A stretch of DNA of 64,000 bases from Rhizobiaceae bacterium. GTDB taxonomy: Bacteria; Pseudomonadota; Alphaproteobacteria; Rhizobiales; Rhizobiaceae. This document shows, piece after piece, positions 1-8,552 of this stretch. Position numbers and translations under genes: made by a program. Where the stretch lies: NCBI GenBank assembly GCA_023953835.1, contig JAMLJB010000001.1:124001-188000 (forward strand), read 5' to 3'. Each line of letters begins with the position of its first letter. Within the stretch, counting starts at the first letter, position 1. Below the pieces are notes generated by a model. That model saw only the letters and a program-made list of their open reading frames with translations. It ran no database searches and was not told where the DNA came from.

Positions 1-2
1 CA

Positions 3-341
3 TCGGCTTCCGATGTACCCGGTCACCGCTACTATTCGATCCGCGACGTCAGCCGGCGCGACCGCATCGGCTTTGTCATACTGGCGGGGCAGCTTCTTCA
101 TATATTGCTGCGCGAAAGGCCCGATGTCGTGATTACAACCGGATCCGCGCCCTGCCTGATTGCGCTCGGCCTCGCCAAGCACCTGCTGCGGGCGCGCACG
201 ATCTGGATCGACTCGATAGCCAATGCGGAGCGTCTTTCGACGTCGGGGTCACAGGCCCGTCGGGTAGCGGACCTCTGGCTCACGCAATGGGAGCATCTCG
301 CCCGGCCCGATGGCCCGAAATATTGGGGGGCTGTGCTGTGA
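3..341 (+). CDS. PssD/Alg14-like glycosyltransferase subunit, 5' end missing
   Basis: The frame is open from the left edge, so the N-terminus lies outside the window; about 112 residues are visible. The pattern RPDVVITTGSAP, followed by an amphipathic stretch and WIDSIAN, is typical of the Alg14/PssD half of two-component GT28-type transferases. That half anchors the complex to the inner face of the membrane and binds the lipid acceptor, while the partner subunit binds the nucleotide sugar. The stop overlaps the GTG of the next gene (GTGA), so the two are translationally coupled, as pssD-pssE pairs usually are. Role inferred: early sugar addition in exopolysaccharide repeat-unit assembly. The sugar and linkage cannot be read from the sequence. 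Confidence 0.8.
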   Translation, partial: SASDVPGHRYYSIRDVSRRDRIGFVILAGQLLHILLRERPDVVITTGSAPCLIALGLAKHLLRARTIWIDSIANAERLSTSGSQARRVADLWLTQWEHLARPDGPKYWGAVL

Positions 342-826
342 TTTTCGTAACCATCGGATCGATGTTTCCATTCGACCGGCTGATCCGGGTCATGGACGGC
401 TGGGCACAATCCAATCCCGGAACTGAACTGCTGGCGCAGATCGGTACCGGCTCTTACCTGCCCGCCCACATGCCCTATGTGCGCAAGCTCACCCAATCCG
501 AATTTTCCAGCACGGTCGAGCGCGCGAAGCTCGTCGTGGCGCATGCCGGGATGGGCTCGGTGATTACCGCAAGCCAGTACGGAAAACCCATCGTGATGCT
601 GCCCCGGCTTCAGGAATGGGGCGAGCACACGACCGACCATCAGATCGCGACCGCGAACTGGCTAAGGACCAAGCCCGGCGTATTCATAGCCGATACGGAT
701 GCGGAGCTTGCGCCGAGGATAGCTGACGCGCTCGAAACGGACACTTCGGCATCGCCGATTTTTTCACCCAATGCACAGCCGGAATTCGTTGCGCGCCTGC
801 GCGGCTACATATTCGGCCAATCCTGA
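338..826 (+). CDS. PssE/Alg13-like glycosyltransferase catalytic subunit
   Basis: A 162-residue protein if it starts at the GTG at 338, which overlaps the stop of the upstream subunit. A longer open frame from 287 would overlap the upstream gene more and add residues unlike the family. It begins with IFVTIGSMFPFDRLI and carries HAGMGSVITA and GKPIVMLPR, the nucleotide-sugar binding half of the GT28 C-terminal (Alg13/MurG-like) fold. The family is usually 150-170 residues, so it is full length. It should work with the preceding membrane subunit in polysaccharide assembly at the cytoplasmic membrane. Donor sugar unknown. Confidence 0.85.
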   Translation: MIFVTIGSMFPFDRLIRVMDGWAQSNPGTELLAQIGTGSYLPAHMPYVRKLTQSEFSSTVERAKLVVAHAGMGSVITASQYGKPIVMLPRLQEWGEHTTDHQIATANWLRTKPGVFIADTDAELAPRIADALETDTSASPIFSPNAQPEFVARLRGYIFGQS

Positions 827-843
827 ACAGGTAAGGAATCTCC

Positions 844-1926
844 ATGGTAAAGGTCGGCCTCGTCGGTCTCGGCAAGATGGGCATTTCCCATTTCGCCATC
901 ATCAATTCGAACCCTGACGCCAAGGTGGACGTATGCGACGCATCCGGCCTCGTGGTCGATACGATTGGACGCTACACGTCCACGCGGACGTGGCGCAACT
1001 ACGACGAGATGCTCAAGAAGGGCGGCCTTGACGCAGTTATCATCGCTACGCCTTCGAAGCTGCATGCCCCGATGGTCCGCACCGCGCTCGAACACGGCCT
1101 GCATGTCTTCTGTGAAAAGCCGTTCTGTCTCGATTGGCGCGAGTCTGAAGAGTTGGCCGCGCTCGCCAACCGCAAGGGACTGGTCAATCAGGTCGGATAC
1201 CACTACCGCTATGTCGGGGCCTTCCGGGAAATGAAGCGCCTGGTGGACGCGCAAGCCATCGGCGAGATCACGCATGTTTTGGCGGAAGCTTATGGGCCGG
1301 TCGTCCTGAAGCCCAAGGGCACCACATGGCGCACCGACAGGCAGGCGGGCGGTGGCTGCCTTTACGACTACGCCGCCCATCCCATCAACCTAATCAACTG
1401 GTATTTCGGCCTGCCCGATCAGGTGACGGGCACGATCTTGAACAGCATCTTTTCTTCAGACACCGATGACGAAGTCTATTCGACATTTGCCTATGCCGGC
1501 GGGCGAAGCGTTCATCTTTCAGTCAACTGGAGCGATGAAAGTTATCGCAAGATGTCAACCAAGATTACATTGGTTGGCACCAAAGGCAGGATCACGGCCG
1601 ACAGACAGGAGCTTCAAGCGTATCTGCGCGAGCCCGTGGCGGCCCTGCCGGACTACCATGAAGGCTGGAACGTAAAATACACGACTGAACTCACGGAAAC
1701 CGTGCGCTTCTACCTTCGCGGTGAGGAATACTCCGCCCAGCTCGACGATTTCGTCAACCTAGTTCAGGGCAGACGCACTGACGTGATCAACGACTTCTGG
1801 TCTGCGGCCGTGACGGACCGCACCATCGCGCTGATGATTGACGACGCAGAACGGGAAAAGACAAACGCTCCGGAAATCGTGCGGCAGGCTCCGGCCCGCA
1901 AGCGCTGGTTCGGGCTGGCCAGGTAA
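844..1926 (+). CDS. Gfo/Idh/MocA family NAD(P)-dependent sugar oxidoreductase
   Basis: A 360-residue protein of normal family length. The N-terminus VGLVGLGKMGISH is the dinucleotide-binding Rossmann loop, FCEKPF at about residue 95 is the family EKP motif, and GGGCLYDYAAHPINLI matches the substrate-domain motif around the conserved histidine. The start is preceded by AGGTAAGGAATCTCC, a good ribosome site. Members oxidise or reduce sugars or sugar nucleotides; being 17 bases after pssE, it probably makes or modifies a precursor for the polysaccharide. Exact substrate not determinable. Confidence 0.85.
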   Translation: MVKVGLVGLGKMGISHFAIINSNPDAKVDVCDASGLVVDTIGRYTSTRTWRNYDEMLKKGGLDAVIIATPSKLHAPMVRTALEHGLHVFCEKPFCLDWRESEELAALANRKGLVNQVGYHYRYVGAFREMKRLVDAQAIGEITHVLAEAYGPVVLKPKGTTWRTDRQAGGGCLYDYAAHPINLINWYFGLPDQVTGTILNSIFSSDTDDEVYSTFAYAGGRSVHLSVNWSDESYRKMSTKITLVGTKGRITADRQELQAYLREPVAALPDYHEGWNVKYTTELTETVRFYLRGEEYSAQLDDFVNLVQGRRTDVINDFWSAAVTDRTIALMIDDAEREKTNAPEIVRQAPARKRWFGLAR

Positions 1927-1938
1927 GGAATTTCGGCA

Positions 1939-2799
1939 ATGGATCGACTGCTATTCGGCGACAACCAGTTCTTCGGCATCAACCATATGTCCGAGGAGAA
2001 AGCCCGCGCCCAGGCGATGAAGTTTCAGGACCTGTCCGAGATCATCGCGGTTCTCGATGCCGCATATGATGAAGGCATCCGCACCTTCATGTGCACCACG
2101 CATGATCGCATCGCGCTGGTCTGCGACCACATCCGCGCAAACCCCAAGCGCTATGAGGGTTTCAAGTTCTATCCCTGCATGCCCTATGCTCACAAATACG
2201 CCAACGCCGTCACGGATCACGGCATGATGGGTGCTATCAGCCATTTCATGCCCGACGAAGGTCTCGTGAAAACAGCGTTGAAGGGCGGATTGTCGTTGGC
2301 GAAAAAGGACATAGAAGGTCTCGCAACGATCCTTATCGACATGGAAATGAAGATGTTCAAGGGTCTGGAGACGCCGGTCATTTTCCTTCAGAACGTGGTG
2401 GTCGATTTGCTGCTCGGCATGGGCATGAAGGACAGCTTCCGCATTTTCCACGACTATGTGCGCGAAAAGTACAATGCCGAAGCCGGATTCATCACGATGA
2501 ATCTGCCCATGCTGCTGGATACGCTCGACGAGGTCGGGATCAAGAATCCGATCGTCTGTGCAAACATCAACAAGATCGGCTTCCGCCTCAGCGGCGGGAT
2601 CGACAGCTACCTCGAGACTCTGAAGAGGCGCAAGGTCCGAGCAATCGCCATGTCGGTATTTGCTTCCGGCGCAATCGCGCCCCGGGAAGCGATAGAATGG
2701 GTCGCGGAACAGGACGGCATCGAGGCGATCGTTTTCGGTGCTTCGAGCCGCAAGAACATTCGCGACACGAAGACGTTCGTCGACGCTGCATATGCTTGA
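1939..2799 (+). CDS. Unrecognised barrel-like protein in polysaccharide cluster
   Basis: A 286-residue protein 12 bases after the oxidoreductase, with almost the same leader (AGGTAAGGAAT then ATG) and so probably in the same operon. I do not recognise a named family. The N-terminus RLLFGDNQFFGINH and the C-terminal segment IEAIVFGASSRKNI resemble the first strand and the phosphate-binding end of aldo-keto-reductase-type TIM barrels. The aldo-keto reductase catalytic tetrad is not evident. No signal peptide or membrane segment is seen. A sugar-related enzymatic role is inferred only from context. A strong terminator follows. Confidence 0.7.
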   Translation: MDRLLFGDNQFFGINHMSEEKARAQAMKFQDLSEIIAVLDAAYDEGIRTFMCTTHDRIALVCDHIRANPKRYEGFKFYPCMPYAHKYANAVTDHGMMGAISHFMPDEGLVKTALKGGLSLAKKDIEGLATILIDMEMKMFKGLETPVIFLQNVVVDLLLGMGMKDSFRIFHDYVREKYNAEAGFITMNLPMLLDTLDEVGIKNPIVCANINKIGFRLSGGIDSYLETLKRRKVRAIAMSVFASGAIAPREAIEWVAEQDGIEAIVFGASSRKNIRDTKTFVDAAYA

Positions 2800-2867
2800 C
2801 ATGCATCGCGCCCTGCCAACGAAGGGCGCTTGCACAGATGCTCAGGACCTGGACGTCAAGCCAAAAT

Positions 2868-2895
2868 AAAGCGCGCCTCAGTGAGGCGCGCTTTT
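2868..2895. terminator. Bidirectional intrinsic terminator
   Basis: GCGCGCCTC and GAGGCGCGC form a 9-bp GC-rich stem around a 3-base loop, flanked by A and T runs on both sides. It can end the rightward pssDE operon and the leftward ATPase operon, which converge here. Confidence 0.9.
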
Positions 2896-2928
2896 AATTG
2901 TTCTTTGCTGCGGAATTTCAGACCGGTT

Positions 2929-3840
2929 TCAGCCGACCGGACCCTGGCTTGGCCGCGATTGCGCACGTCGATCCGCGATGACGCTTTCGATCAGAGCGGC
3001 GTCGATCGTGTGGCGCTCCTGCGCGAAGGCATACACCAGCGCATAGTCGCAAATCTGGTTGATGATGCGCGGCAGGCCCCGGCTTGCCCTGTAGATGGGC
3101 TCAAACGTGTCCGGCGTGAATATCTCGTGGTCCGCGCCTGCAACCTTGAGACGATGGGTCACATAAGCACCGATTGCCGTTTCGGGCATGCCGGTCAGGT
3201 GGAATTGGGCCGAGACACGCTGCGCGAACTGCGGCATGCGCTGCTCGCTGATCATGCGCCGCAGTTCCGGCTGTCCAACCAGCACGATCTGGAGGATTTC
3301 CTCATTTGAGCCGTTCATGTTCGAGAAGCAACGCAGCTCTTCCAGCATGGCGCGCGACAGGTTCTGCGCCTCATCGACGATCAGCACCGTGCCGCGCCCG
3401 CTGTCATATTCGTTGCGGACGATTTCCTCGAGCAGCTTGAAGCGCTTCACGTAGGACGTGCGCGTGTCGGTTTCCTCGCCGAGCGCATGCAGCGCCCAGT
3501 CGATCAGCTTGCCGCGATCCGCCTGCGCGTTGGAAATCAGGCCGACGCGAAGATCGCGCGGGATCGATCGCAGCAGATGGTGGATCAGCGTCGTCTTGCC
3601 AGCGCCGACCTCACCCGTGATGACGGTGATCGGTGCAAAGGTCACCAGGCCATATTCCAGCATGGCGAAGGCAAGCGTGTGGCCTTCGGTCCAGTAGAGA
3701 TAGTCGGGATTGGGCAGCAGGCTGAACGGACGTTCCCGCAGGCCAAAAAACTGCGCATAGATGAGATAGGAGTTCAGAGCGGCAGCCGGATCTTGCCCGG
3801 CATCCCGTTGCGGCGCCTGCGTCACACGAGCCTCGTACAT
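2929..3840 (-). CDS. ExeA-like AAA ATPase of polysaccharide/secretion locus
   Basis: A 303-residue cytoplasmic ATPase with Walker A GEVGAGKTT near residue 77, Walker B VLIVDEAQ near residue 153 and the ExeA/GspA-type N-terminus FFGLRERPFSLLPNP. The C-terminal region SRGLPRIINQICDYAL is the ExeA AAA lid. Relatives sit in type II secretion assembly (ExeA) and in exopolysaccharide loci with exosortases (putative secretion ATPases). It is the third gene of the wzz - tyrosine kinase - ATPase operon and starts 3 bases after the kinase stop. It probably energises or regulates export or assembly of the polysaccharide. No periplasmic domain is present, so it is the cytoplasmic form. Confidence 0.85.
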   Translation of the reverse strand: MYEARVTQAPQRDAGQDPAAALNSYLIYAQFFGLRERPFSLLPNPDYLYWTEGHTLAFAMLEYGLVTFAPITVITGEVGAGKTTLIHHLLRSIPRDLRVGLISNAQADRGKLIDWALHALGEETDTRTSYVKRFKLLEEIVRNEYDSGRGTVLIVDEAQNLSRAMLEELRCFSNMNGSNEEILQIVLVGQPELRRMISEQRMPQFAQRVSAQFHLTGMPETAIGAYVTHRLKVAGADHEIFTPDTFEPIYRASRGLPRIINQICDYALVYAFAQERHTIDAALIESVIADRRAQSRPSQGPVG

Positions 3841-3843
3841 TTA

Positions 3844-4707
3844 TCAATACCCATACTTTTCAGGAGTGTAGCGGCACTTGTTCAACACGACTCCAAGCAC
3901 CTTGGTTCGCTGCGAAAGTTCATATTCGCAGAGATCGACTTCCGCTCCGGTGGTCATTTCAGCCGCCGTAATGATGAGAGCGCAATCCACGCTCGGTGCA
4001 AACGCCAGCACGTCGTCGAAGGCGAGCATCGGCGGCAGGTCATAAAGCACCACATCCGGCGCAAGCCGGCTCTGCATCGACGCCAGAGCCGATTTCGCAG
4101 CGGCGCCCTGCAACAATTCCGACGCATGCGTCACGGGTCGACTGTTCGCCGCGATCGCGAGATTCGATCCGAAGCGCACGAAGGTGTCGTTGATACCGGC
4201 GTTTCCCGTCAAGAAGTCTTCGATCGACGGAGTTTGGGTCATCCCCATGGTCTTGCCGATGGACGGCCTGCGGAGATCGAGGTCGATCAGAACCGACCGG
4301 CAATCGGTCTGGTGCGACAATGAAAAGGCGAGATTGGCGCTGACGGTCGACTTGCCGCACGCCGCCGTCGGCGAGGTGATGCCAATCGTCTTCCAGCCGT
4401 TCTGGCGCATTTCCTGAAGTATCTTGGTGCGAAGCATGTCGAAGGAGCCGCGCGCCGGATCCGAATGGTCAAGCGTAACCACGCGATTCTGCTTGAGCAG
4501 GCGCTGGTCCGGTGCCCAGCTCGGCAGGTTCGTCCATTGGCCGTCAAGAGGACGCGCGACGGGGAGCGGGTGGACCGGCGCCGGCGCAGATGAAGGCGCA
4601 GTCGGCGGCACAGGCGTCGGCTGCCTCGGCACGGGTGATGCCGACTGCCGCCACCGATCGGTGGCATTGCTCTTTGCCTTTTGAAGCGCAAGTTGAATGT
4701 TGAGCAT
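3844..4707 (-). CDS. CpsD/CapB-type BY-kinase (tyrosine autokinase)
   Basis: A 287-residue protein. A proline-rich N-terminal linker (about residues 20-60) is followed by a kinase domain with the Walker A-like loop SPTAACGKSTVSANLA (near residue 112), Walker A' SVLIDLDLRRP and Walker B VVLYDLPPM. The C-terminus RYTPEKYGY carries a small tyrosine cluster of the kind autophosphorylated in BY-kinases. Unlike ExoP-type fused proteins, the kinase is separate from its Wzz-like membrane activator, which is encoded 9 bases upstream. Expected role: control of polysaccharide chain length and export by cycles of tyrosine phosphorylation. Confidence 0.88.
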   Translation of the reverse strand: MLNIQLALQKAKSNATDRWRQSASPVPRQPTPVPPTAPSSAPAPVHPLPVARPLDGQWTNLPSWAPDQRLLKQNRVVTLDHSDPARGSFDMLRTKILQEMRQNGWKTIGITSPTAACGKSTVSANLAFSLSHQTDCRSVLIDLDLRRPSIGKTMGMTQTPSIEDFLTGNAGINDTFVRFGSNLAIAANSRPVTHASELLQGAAAKSALASMQSRLAPDVVLYDLPPMLAFDDVLAFAPSVDCALIITAAEMTTGAEVDLCEYELSQRTKVLGVVLNKCRYTPEKYGY

Positions 4708-4716
4708 GATTGTCTC

Positions 4717-6222
4717 TTACCTGCTTTCCAGACCGGCGCTGTCCGTCGCAGGCCATGGAAGCCGCGCGCTCAGGGTGCGCAAGAATTGCTGTGCATTGTG
4801 CCAGCCCTGCCAGAAGTCGCTCAGGACCTGCTCGCCAGGCTGAGGAATGTAAGGCAGCGTCACAAAAGGCTGCCCAGGAATAATCGCCGCAAGTTCGCTC
4901 GGGCGTCTAACGGTTCTGTTCAGCAATTCCATCAGCACGATAAAGGCAAAGCCAAGGCCACCACCGCCCACCAGACCGAGCGCCGTTATAAGTTTCCGGC
5001 GCGGGCTGACTGCATCGACGGGGGGAACGGCACGTTCAACGACTGCCAGTCGCCCACCCTTTGCGTGAAGCTCGATCTGCTCGCCCGCTGAGGCTTCGGC
5101 CAGCTTGGCGACAGCAGTATTGTACTGCAACTGGGTGTTGTCGCGCGCCCGAACCAACGAGTTCAACGCCGTCTCGTTGGTTGGTGTCGCGGCAATGGTC
5201 TCCGCAAGGTGTTCCAGATTTTTGCGGATCGACGCCTTCTCATTGGTCAGGAACTGGAGCCGCTCGTCGACATCGGCAAGCTGCAGGTCGAGTTCCGACA
5301 TGCCCTTCTTGCCCTCGCCCTTCTCGCTCTTTTCCTTGAGCGATTTCTGAAGATCGGCGATGCGCTTGCGCAGGCTCATCACGTTCGGGCTGTCTTCCGA
5401 GAAGATCGAAAGCTGCTCGGACAGAGCCCTGTTCAGGTCATCCAGCAATTGCTGCTCGGGCGACACAGGGCCAGTTGCCACGCGACCTGTCTGCTGGAAA
5501 ATCTGCACGAGATTTTCACGACGGCTGCGCAGGCTGGCTTCCTCCCGTTCAAGCATCGCAAGACGTTCCTGCTGGCTGCTTTGCTGATTGTGACGAAAGT
5601 CCAGGCTGTCCGGAAGCGCGTCCTTGTTCGCGTTCTTGAATTCCAGGATCTGCTTGTCCAGTCCCGCCAGTTCACGGCTGAGACGGTCCACTTCCTGATT
5701 GAAGAACCGTTGCGTGTCCGCCGCGCGTTCCGTCCTCAGCCGAACATTACGTTCCAGCACCAACGAAACGACATCGTTGACGACGTCTGCCGCCTGAACC
5801 GGGCTCTTGGAACGAAAGGAGATGCTGAAAACGGTCGCTGCGCTGTCGCGGGCCGAATCGAGTTCAAGCTGCTTGAACCGAAGCCGGCTGCTCATGTCAT
5901 CGACGATGTCGTTTTCGTCGACCTTGAGATAGGCGTCGTAGACGCCGTGGCGCTTCGCAAGCCCGAGCAAGGTGTCCCGGGTCATGATTTCCTGCTCGAT
6001 GATCTGCAACTGCTCGACCGCATTGGTCGGGGCAGTGGTGCGAACCATTTCCGCAGGGATCTGGGGCGCTTCGACCACCAGACGCGCGCTTGCCTCATAT
6101 GTCTTTGGAATCAGAAGCGCGACGGCCACTGCCAGCACAGTGCACACTGCCGCCGCTCCGACAAGAATCGGAAGCCTGCGCAACAGCAATGATGCATAGA
6201 ATTTGAGATCGATATCTCCCAT
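4717..6222 (-). CDS. Wzz/GumC-family polysaccharide chain-length determinant
   Basis: About 501 residues from the ATG at 6222. A GTG at 6261 would add 13 residues; neither start has a strong ribosome site, but family members begin just before DIDLKFYASLLLRRLP. A transmembrane helix follows (about residues 18-40), then a long periplasmic region with heptad-rich coiled coils (about 150-360) and a second helix LGLVGGGGLGFAFIVLMELL near 420, as in PCP proteins. It should form the inner-membrane co-polymerase activating the BY-kinase encoded next. First gene of the leftward operon. Confidence 0.88.
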   Translation of the reverse strand: MGDIDLKFYASLLLRRLPILVGAAAVCTVLAVAVALLIPKTYEASARLVVEAPQIPAEMVRTTAPTNAVEQLQIIEQEIMTRDTLLGLAKRHGVYDAYLKVDENDIVDDMSSRLRFKQLELDSARDSAATVFSISFRSKSPVQAADVVNDVVSLVLERNVRLRTERAADTQRFFNQEVDRLSRELAGLDKQILEFKNANKDALPDSLDFRHNQQSSQQERLAMLEREEASLRSRRENLVQIFQQTGRVATGPVSPEQQLLDDLNRALSEQLSIFSEDSPNVMSLRKRIADLQKSLKEKSEKGEGKKGMSELDLQLADVDERLQFLTNEKASIRKNLEHLAETIAATPTNETALNSLVRARDNTQLQYNTAVAKLAEASAGEQIELHAKGGRLAVVERAVPPVDAVSPRRKLITALGLVGGGGLGFAFIVLMELLNRTVRRPSELAAIIPGQPFVTLPYIPQPGEQVLSDFWQGWHNAQQFLRTLSARLPWPATDSAGLESR

Positions 6223-6849
6223 AAGCCCGTTTGCCCAATCTGCCCGTTTGAAACCCTGCACCGATCTTTCACGCCAGACAGCGAGAGACTAGATCGCTGA
6301 TAGGCTTGATATGGGCGATTAGGAGCAAACGGATTAAGCCGTTTGGGTAACCACCCTCACCCTGGCAAGTCCGCCAGGTACCGCCTGTGTCACGTCGCTT
6401 GCACGTCCGACCGCCATCGTGAGGATATGCAACCAGATTTCCGCGCAATTATCCAGTTGCAGCACAAGAGGTCGCGCGAAATCGCATCCTGCGCGTAGAG
6501 GTCCCCGAAGCGGATGTGTCGAACGGACGGACCGGCGCGACGTTCTATGAGCGCTCGACGGCGTCTATTCGCATCTTCCAGAGCCGCATCGCACTGCTTC
6601 CACCATTGGATGATGGCTACCCTTCTATCGGCTAGCTCACCTATTCGACAACCATCTGCCATTATGCAAACGTGCAGTAATGTATTGCCAAAATATACTT
6701 ACAGCTATTCTCTGTATATACCTAGTGCAACCTGAATAATACGCAAGACATGTCCTCAACTAGTAACTATTATCTATGGACGGTCTATTGCTCGACGCCC
6801 CGAATATATTGAGACTGCATGTCGGGCTTATTTGATTTTGGGGCATTAT
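6223..6849. promoter_or_regulatory. Divergent intergenic region, AT-rich right half
   Basis: About 630 bases separate the leftward wzz operon from the rightward sugar transferase. The right half (about 6660-6840) is markedly AT-rich with many TATA-like steps, for instance around 6690-6725, and probably holds the promoter of the transferase. The left half contains a frame open on the + strand from 6423 to 6635 with GC-rich third positions but no convincing start; it may be a gene remnant or chance. A minus-strand frame at 6390-6662 uses rare codons and is not supported. No defined operator could be assigned. Confidence 0.5.
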
Positions 6850-7530
6850 ATGTCGGGGGCAGAATCCAGGACACTTCCGCTGGAGTTGCATGCGGTATCC
6901 CAGCTTTCGGGCACGGGACGCCGGTGGTCAATTTATCCTGCGGTCAAGCGCGCATTCGATATTGCAGTTACGCTGGCCATGGCGCCGGCGGCTGTACCAC
7001 TGGTTGGTCTGTGTGCGATGCTGGTGCGTCGCGATGGAGCCAGTCCATTTTACTCGCAGCCGCGACTCGGCAAGAACGGCAAGGAGTTCCTTATCTGGAA
7101 GCTCCGTACAATGGTGCCGAATGCCGACAAGGTGCTGGCCTCCTATCTGGAACAGAACCCCGAGGCGAAGGCCGAGTGGGATGCACACCAGAAGCTGGCG
7201 AACGATCCGCGCATCACGCGTATCGGCCGTTTCCTGCGCAAATACTCAATCGACGAGTTTCCGCAGCTCTTCAACGTCTTTGTCGGCGATATGAGTCTGG
7301 TCGGTCCGCGACCGATGTGCCCGGACCAGCGCCAGCAGTATCCGGGAACCGCCTATTTCGAGCTTCGGCCCGGCATGACCGGCCTTTGGCAGATCAGCGA
7401 GCGGAACCAGACCACGTTTGCCGAGCGGGCGATCTACGACAATCGCTATGCGGGGGCACTTTCCCTTGCCACCGACATGCGCATTCTGGTCATGACGCCC
7501 CTGGTCGTACTTCGCGGCACCGGCCTTTGA
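6850..7530 (+). CDS. ExoY/WbaP-type undecaprenyl-phosphate sugar phosphotransferase
   Basis: 226 residues from the ATG at 6850, preceded by GGGG at a suitable distance; a TTG at 6832 is possible. After a short N-terminal tail comes the single hydrophobic segment of the family ([20 protein letters not shown]), then the catalytic domain with [27 protein letters not shown] and [11 protein letters not shown]. These are the hallmark motifs of polyisoprenyl-phosphate hexose-1-phosphate transferases. It starts repeat-unit assembly by moving a sugar-1-phosphate to undecaprenyl phosphate at the cytoplasmic membrane. Length matches ExoY. Galactose or glucose specificity cannot be told. Confidence 0.92.
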   Translation: MSGAESRTLPLELHAVSQLSGTGRRWSIYPAVKRAFDIAVTLAMAPAAVPLVGLCAMLVRRDGASPFYSQPRLGKNGKEFLIWKLRTMVPNADKVLASYLEQNPEAKAEWDAHQKLANDPRITRIGRFLRKYSIDEFPQLFNVFVGDMSLVGPRPMCPDQRQQYPGTAYFELRPGMTGLWQISERNQTTFAERAIYDNRYAGALSLATDMRILVMTPLVVLRGTGL

Positions 7531-7560
7531 GATAACGCGCCCTCGCCCCGCGCAATCGAG

Positions 7561-7609
7561 CGGTCACGCACACCGAAGCGTTCCCTATACGCTTGGGCGT
7601 GCGTGGCCG
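7561..7609. terminator. Long imperfect hairpin between convergent genes
   Basis: A stem of about 20 pairs with two mismatches and a 9-base loop (TTCCCTATA) lies between the stop of the sugar transferase and the stop of the phosphopantetheinyl transferase. It lacks a clear U-tract on either side, so a terminator role is likely but not proven. Confidence 0.45.
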
Positions 7610-7642
7610 CTTGTCCGACGGGAAATACGGGCGCAGCGAAGG

Positions 7643-8326
7643 TCACCGCTTCGGATCTCGCGGCAAGCCGATTCGTTCACATCGAAATTCGCCGCTGCCG
7701 AGACGCGCCAGCGCTGATGTCCGTCCCTCACCCAATTCGAGGTCGAGCCGGCTGAACACCTTCTGCCCATCCGAATCAGCGCAGCGGACCACCTGCGCCG
7801 TTTCAAAGTCCGGGTCGCCGAAGCCGATGGACACAAGGCGGGGACCGACGGACAAACCTTTCCCCCATGCCTTGAGAACCGCTTCCTTTCGCACCCAGAG
7901 CCGCAACCTTCCTTGTTCGTCTATTGGGGTCGTCCGTGTCGCATCGATCTCTTCGGGGGAAAGGACGATCTCCAGTTCCGGCATGGTCAACCGACCTTTC
8001 GCCTCGACATCGATTCCCAATGGTGCGGCACCGCCAACAACAAGGACCGCGTAGTTGCCCGAATGCGAAAGATTGAACTGCGGCCCCCCTGAGACCTCGG
8101 GCTTGCCCCACGCATTTCGGGTAATCTCGATTGCGGCGGGGTGGCGATCCATCACCATGGAAAGGCCGCGCCGCAGCCCGATCCGTCCGGCAATGAAAAG
8201 GACGCGCGCCTCCTTTGCGCTGAAACGGGCGGCGTGCTCCCTCTCATCCGGCGACAGCCATTCGATATCCTGCGGACGTGGATCGCCGAGTTCAAACTCA
8301 AAAAGGCTCAGCACTGTGGCGCTCAT
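7643..8326 (-). CDS. Sfp-type 4'-phosphopantetheinyl transferase
   Basis: 227 residues from the ATG at 8326; the open frame continues upstream to 8530, but the added residues do not look like the family. Motifs: FNLSHSG, LGIDVE (magnesium-binding) and WVRKEAVLKAWGKGL, the WxxKEaxxKa signature of Sfp/AcpT-type enzymes. It moves the phosphopantetheine arm of CoA onto a carrier-protein serine. It is divergent from the NRPS-like gene 226 bases away, so that carrier domain (Ser585) is the obvious client. Confidence 0.9.
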   Translation of the reverse strand: MSATVLSLFEFELGDPRPQDIEWLSPDEREHAARFSAKEARVLFIAGRIGLRRGLSMVMDRHPAAIEITRNAWGKPEVSGGPQFNLSHSGNYAVLVVGGAAPLGIDVEAKGRLTMPELEIVLSPEEIDATRTTPIDEQGRLRLWVRKEAVLKAWGKGLSVGPRLVSIGFGDPDFETAQVVRCADSDGQKVFSRLDLELGEGRTSALARLGSGEFRCERIGLPRDPKR

Positions 8327-8552
8327 GCGGCCTGTTCTCGCGGAGGAATAGAAGAATGCGTACCCATATTGACGAATGCATACACCCGAATGATGGCCGA
8401 GGGTGGCAAAGAATGGTGTCCGGCTGGCCTGACGACAGAATTGTTTGCGAGCACCCAATTCGAATAGTGTGCAGGCTGGATGGTTAGGTTTGCCGGGCAG
8501 CACGGATGTTTGCCGATGGCCAAAGAACAAAAGGTATCAGCGCGGAGTGACG

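Noticed and set aside
6390..6662. A 90-codon minus-strand frame between wzz and the sugar transferase
   Set aside because: Uses many rare codons with low third-position GC and has no recognisable domain.
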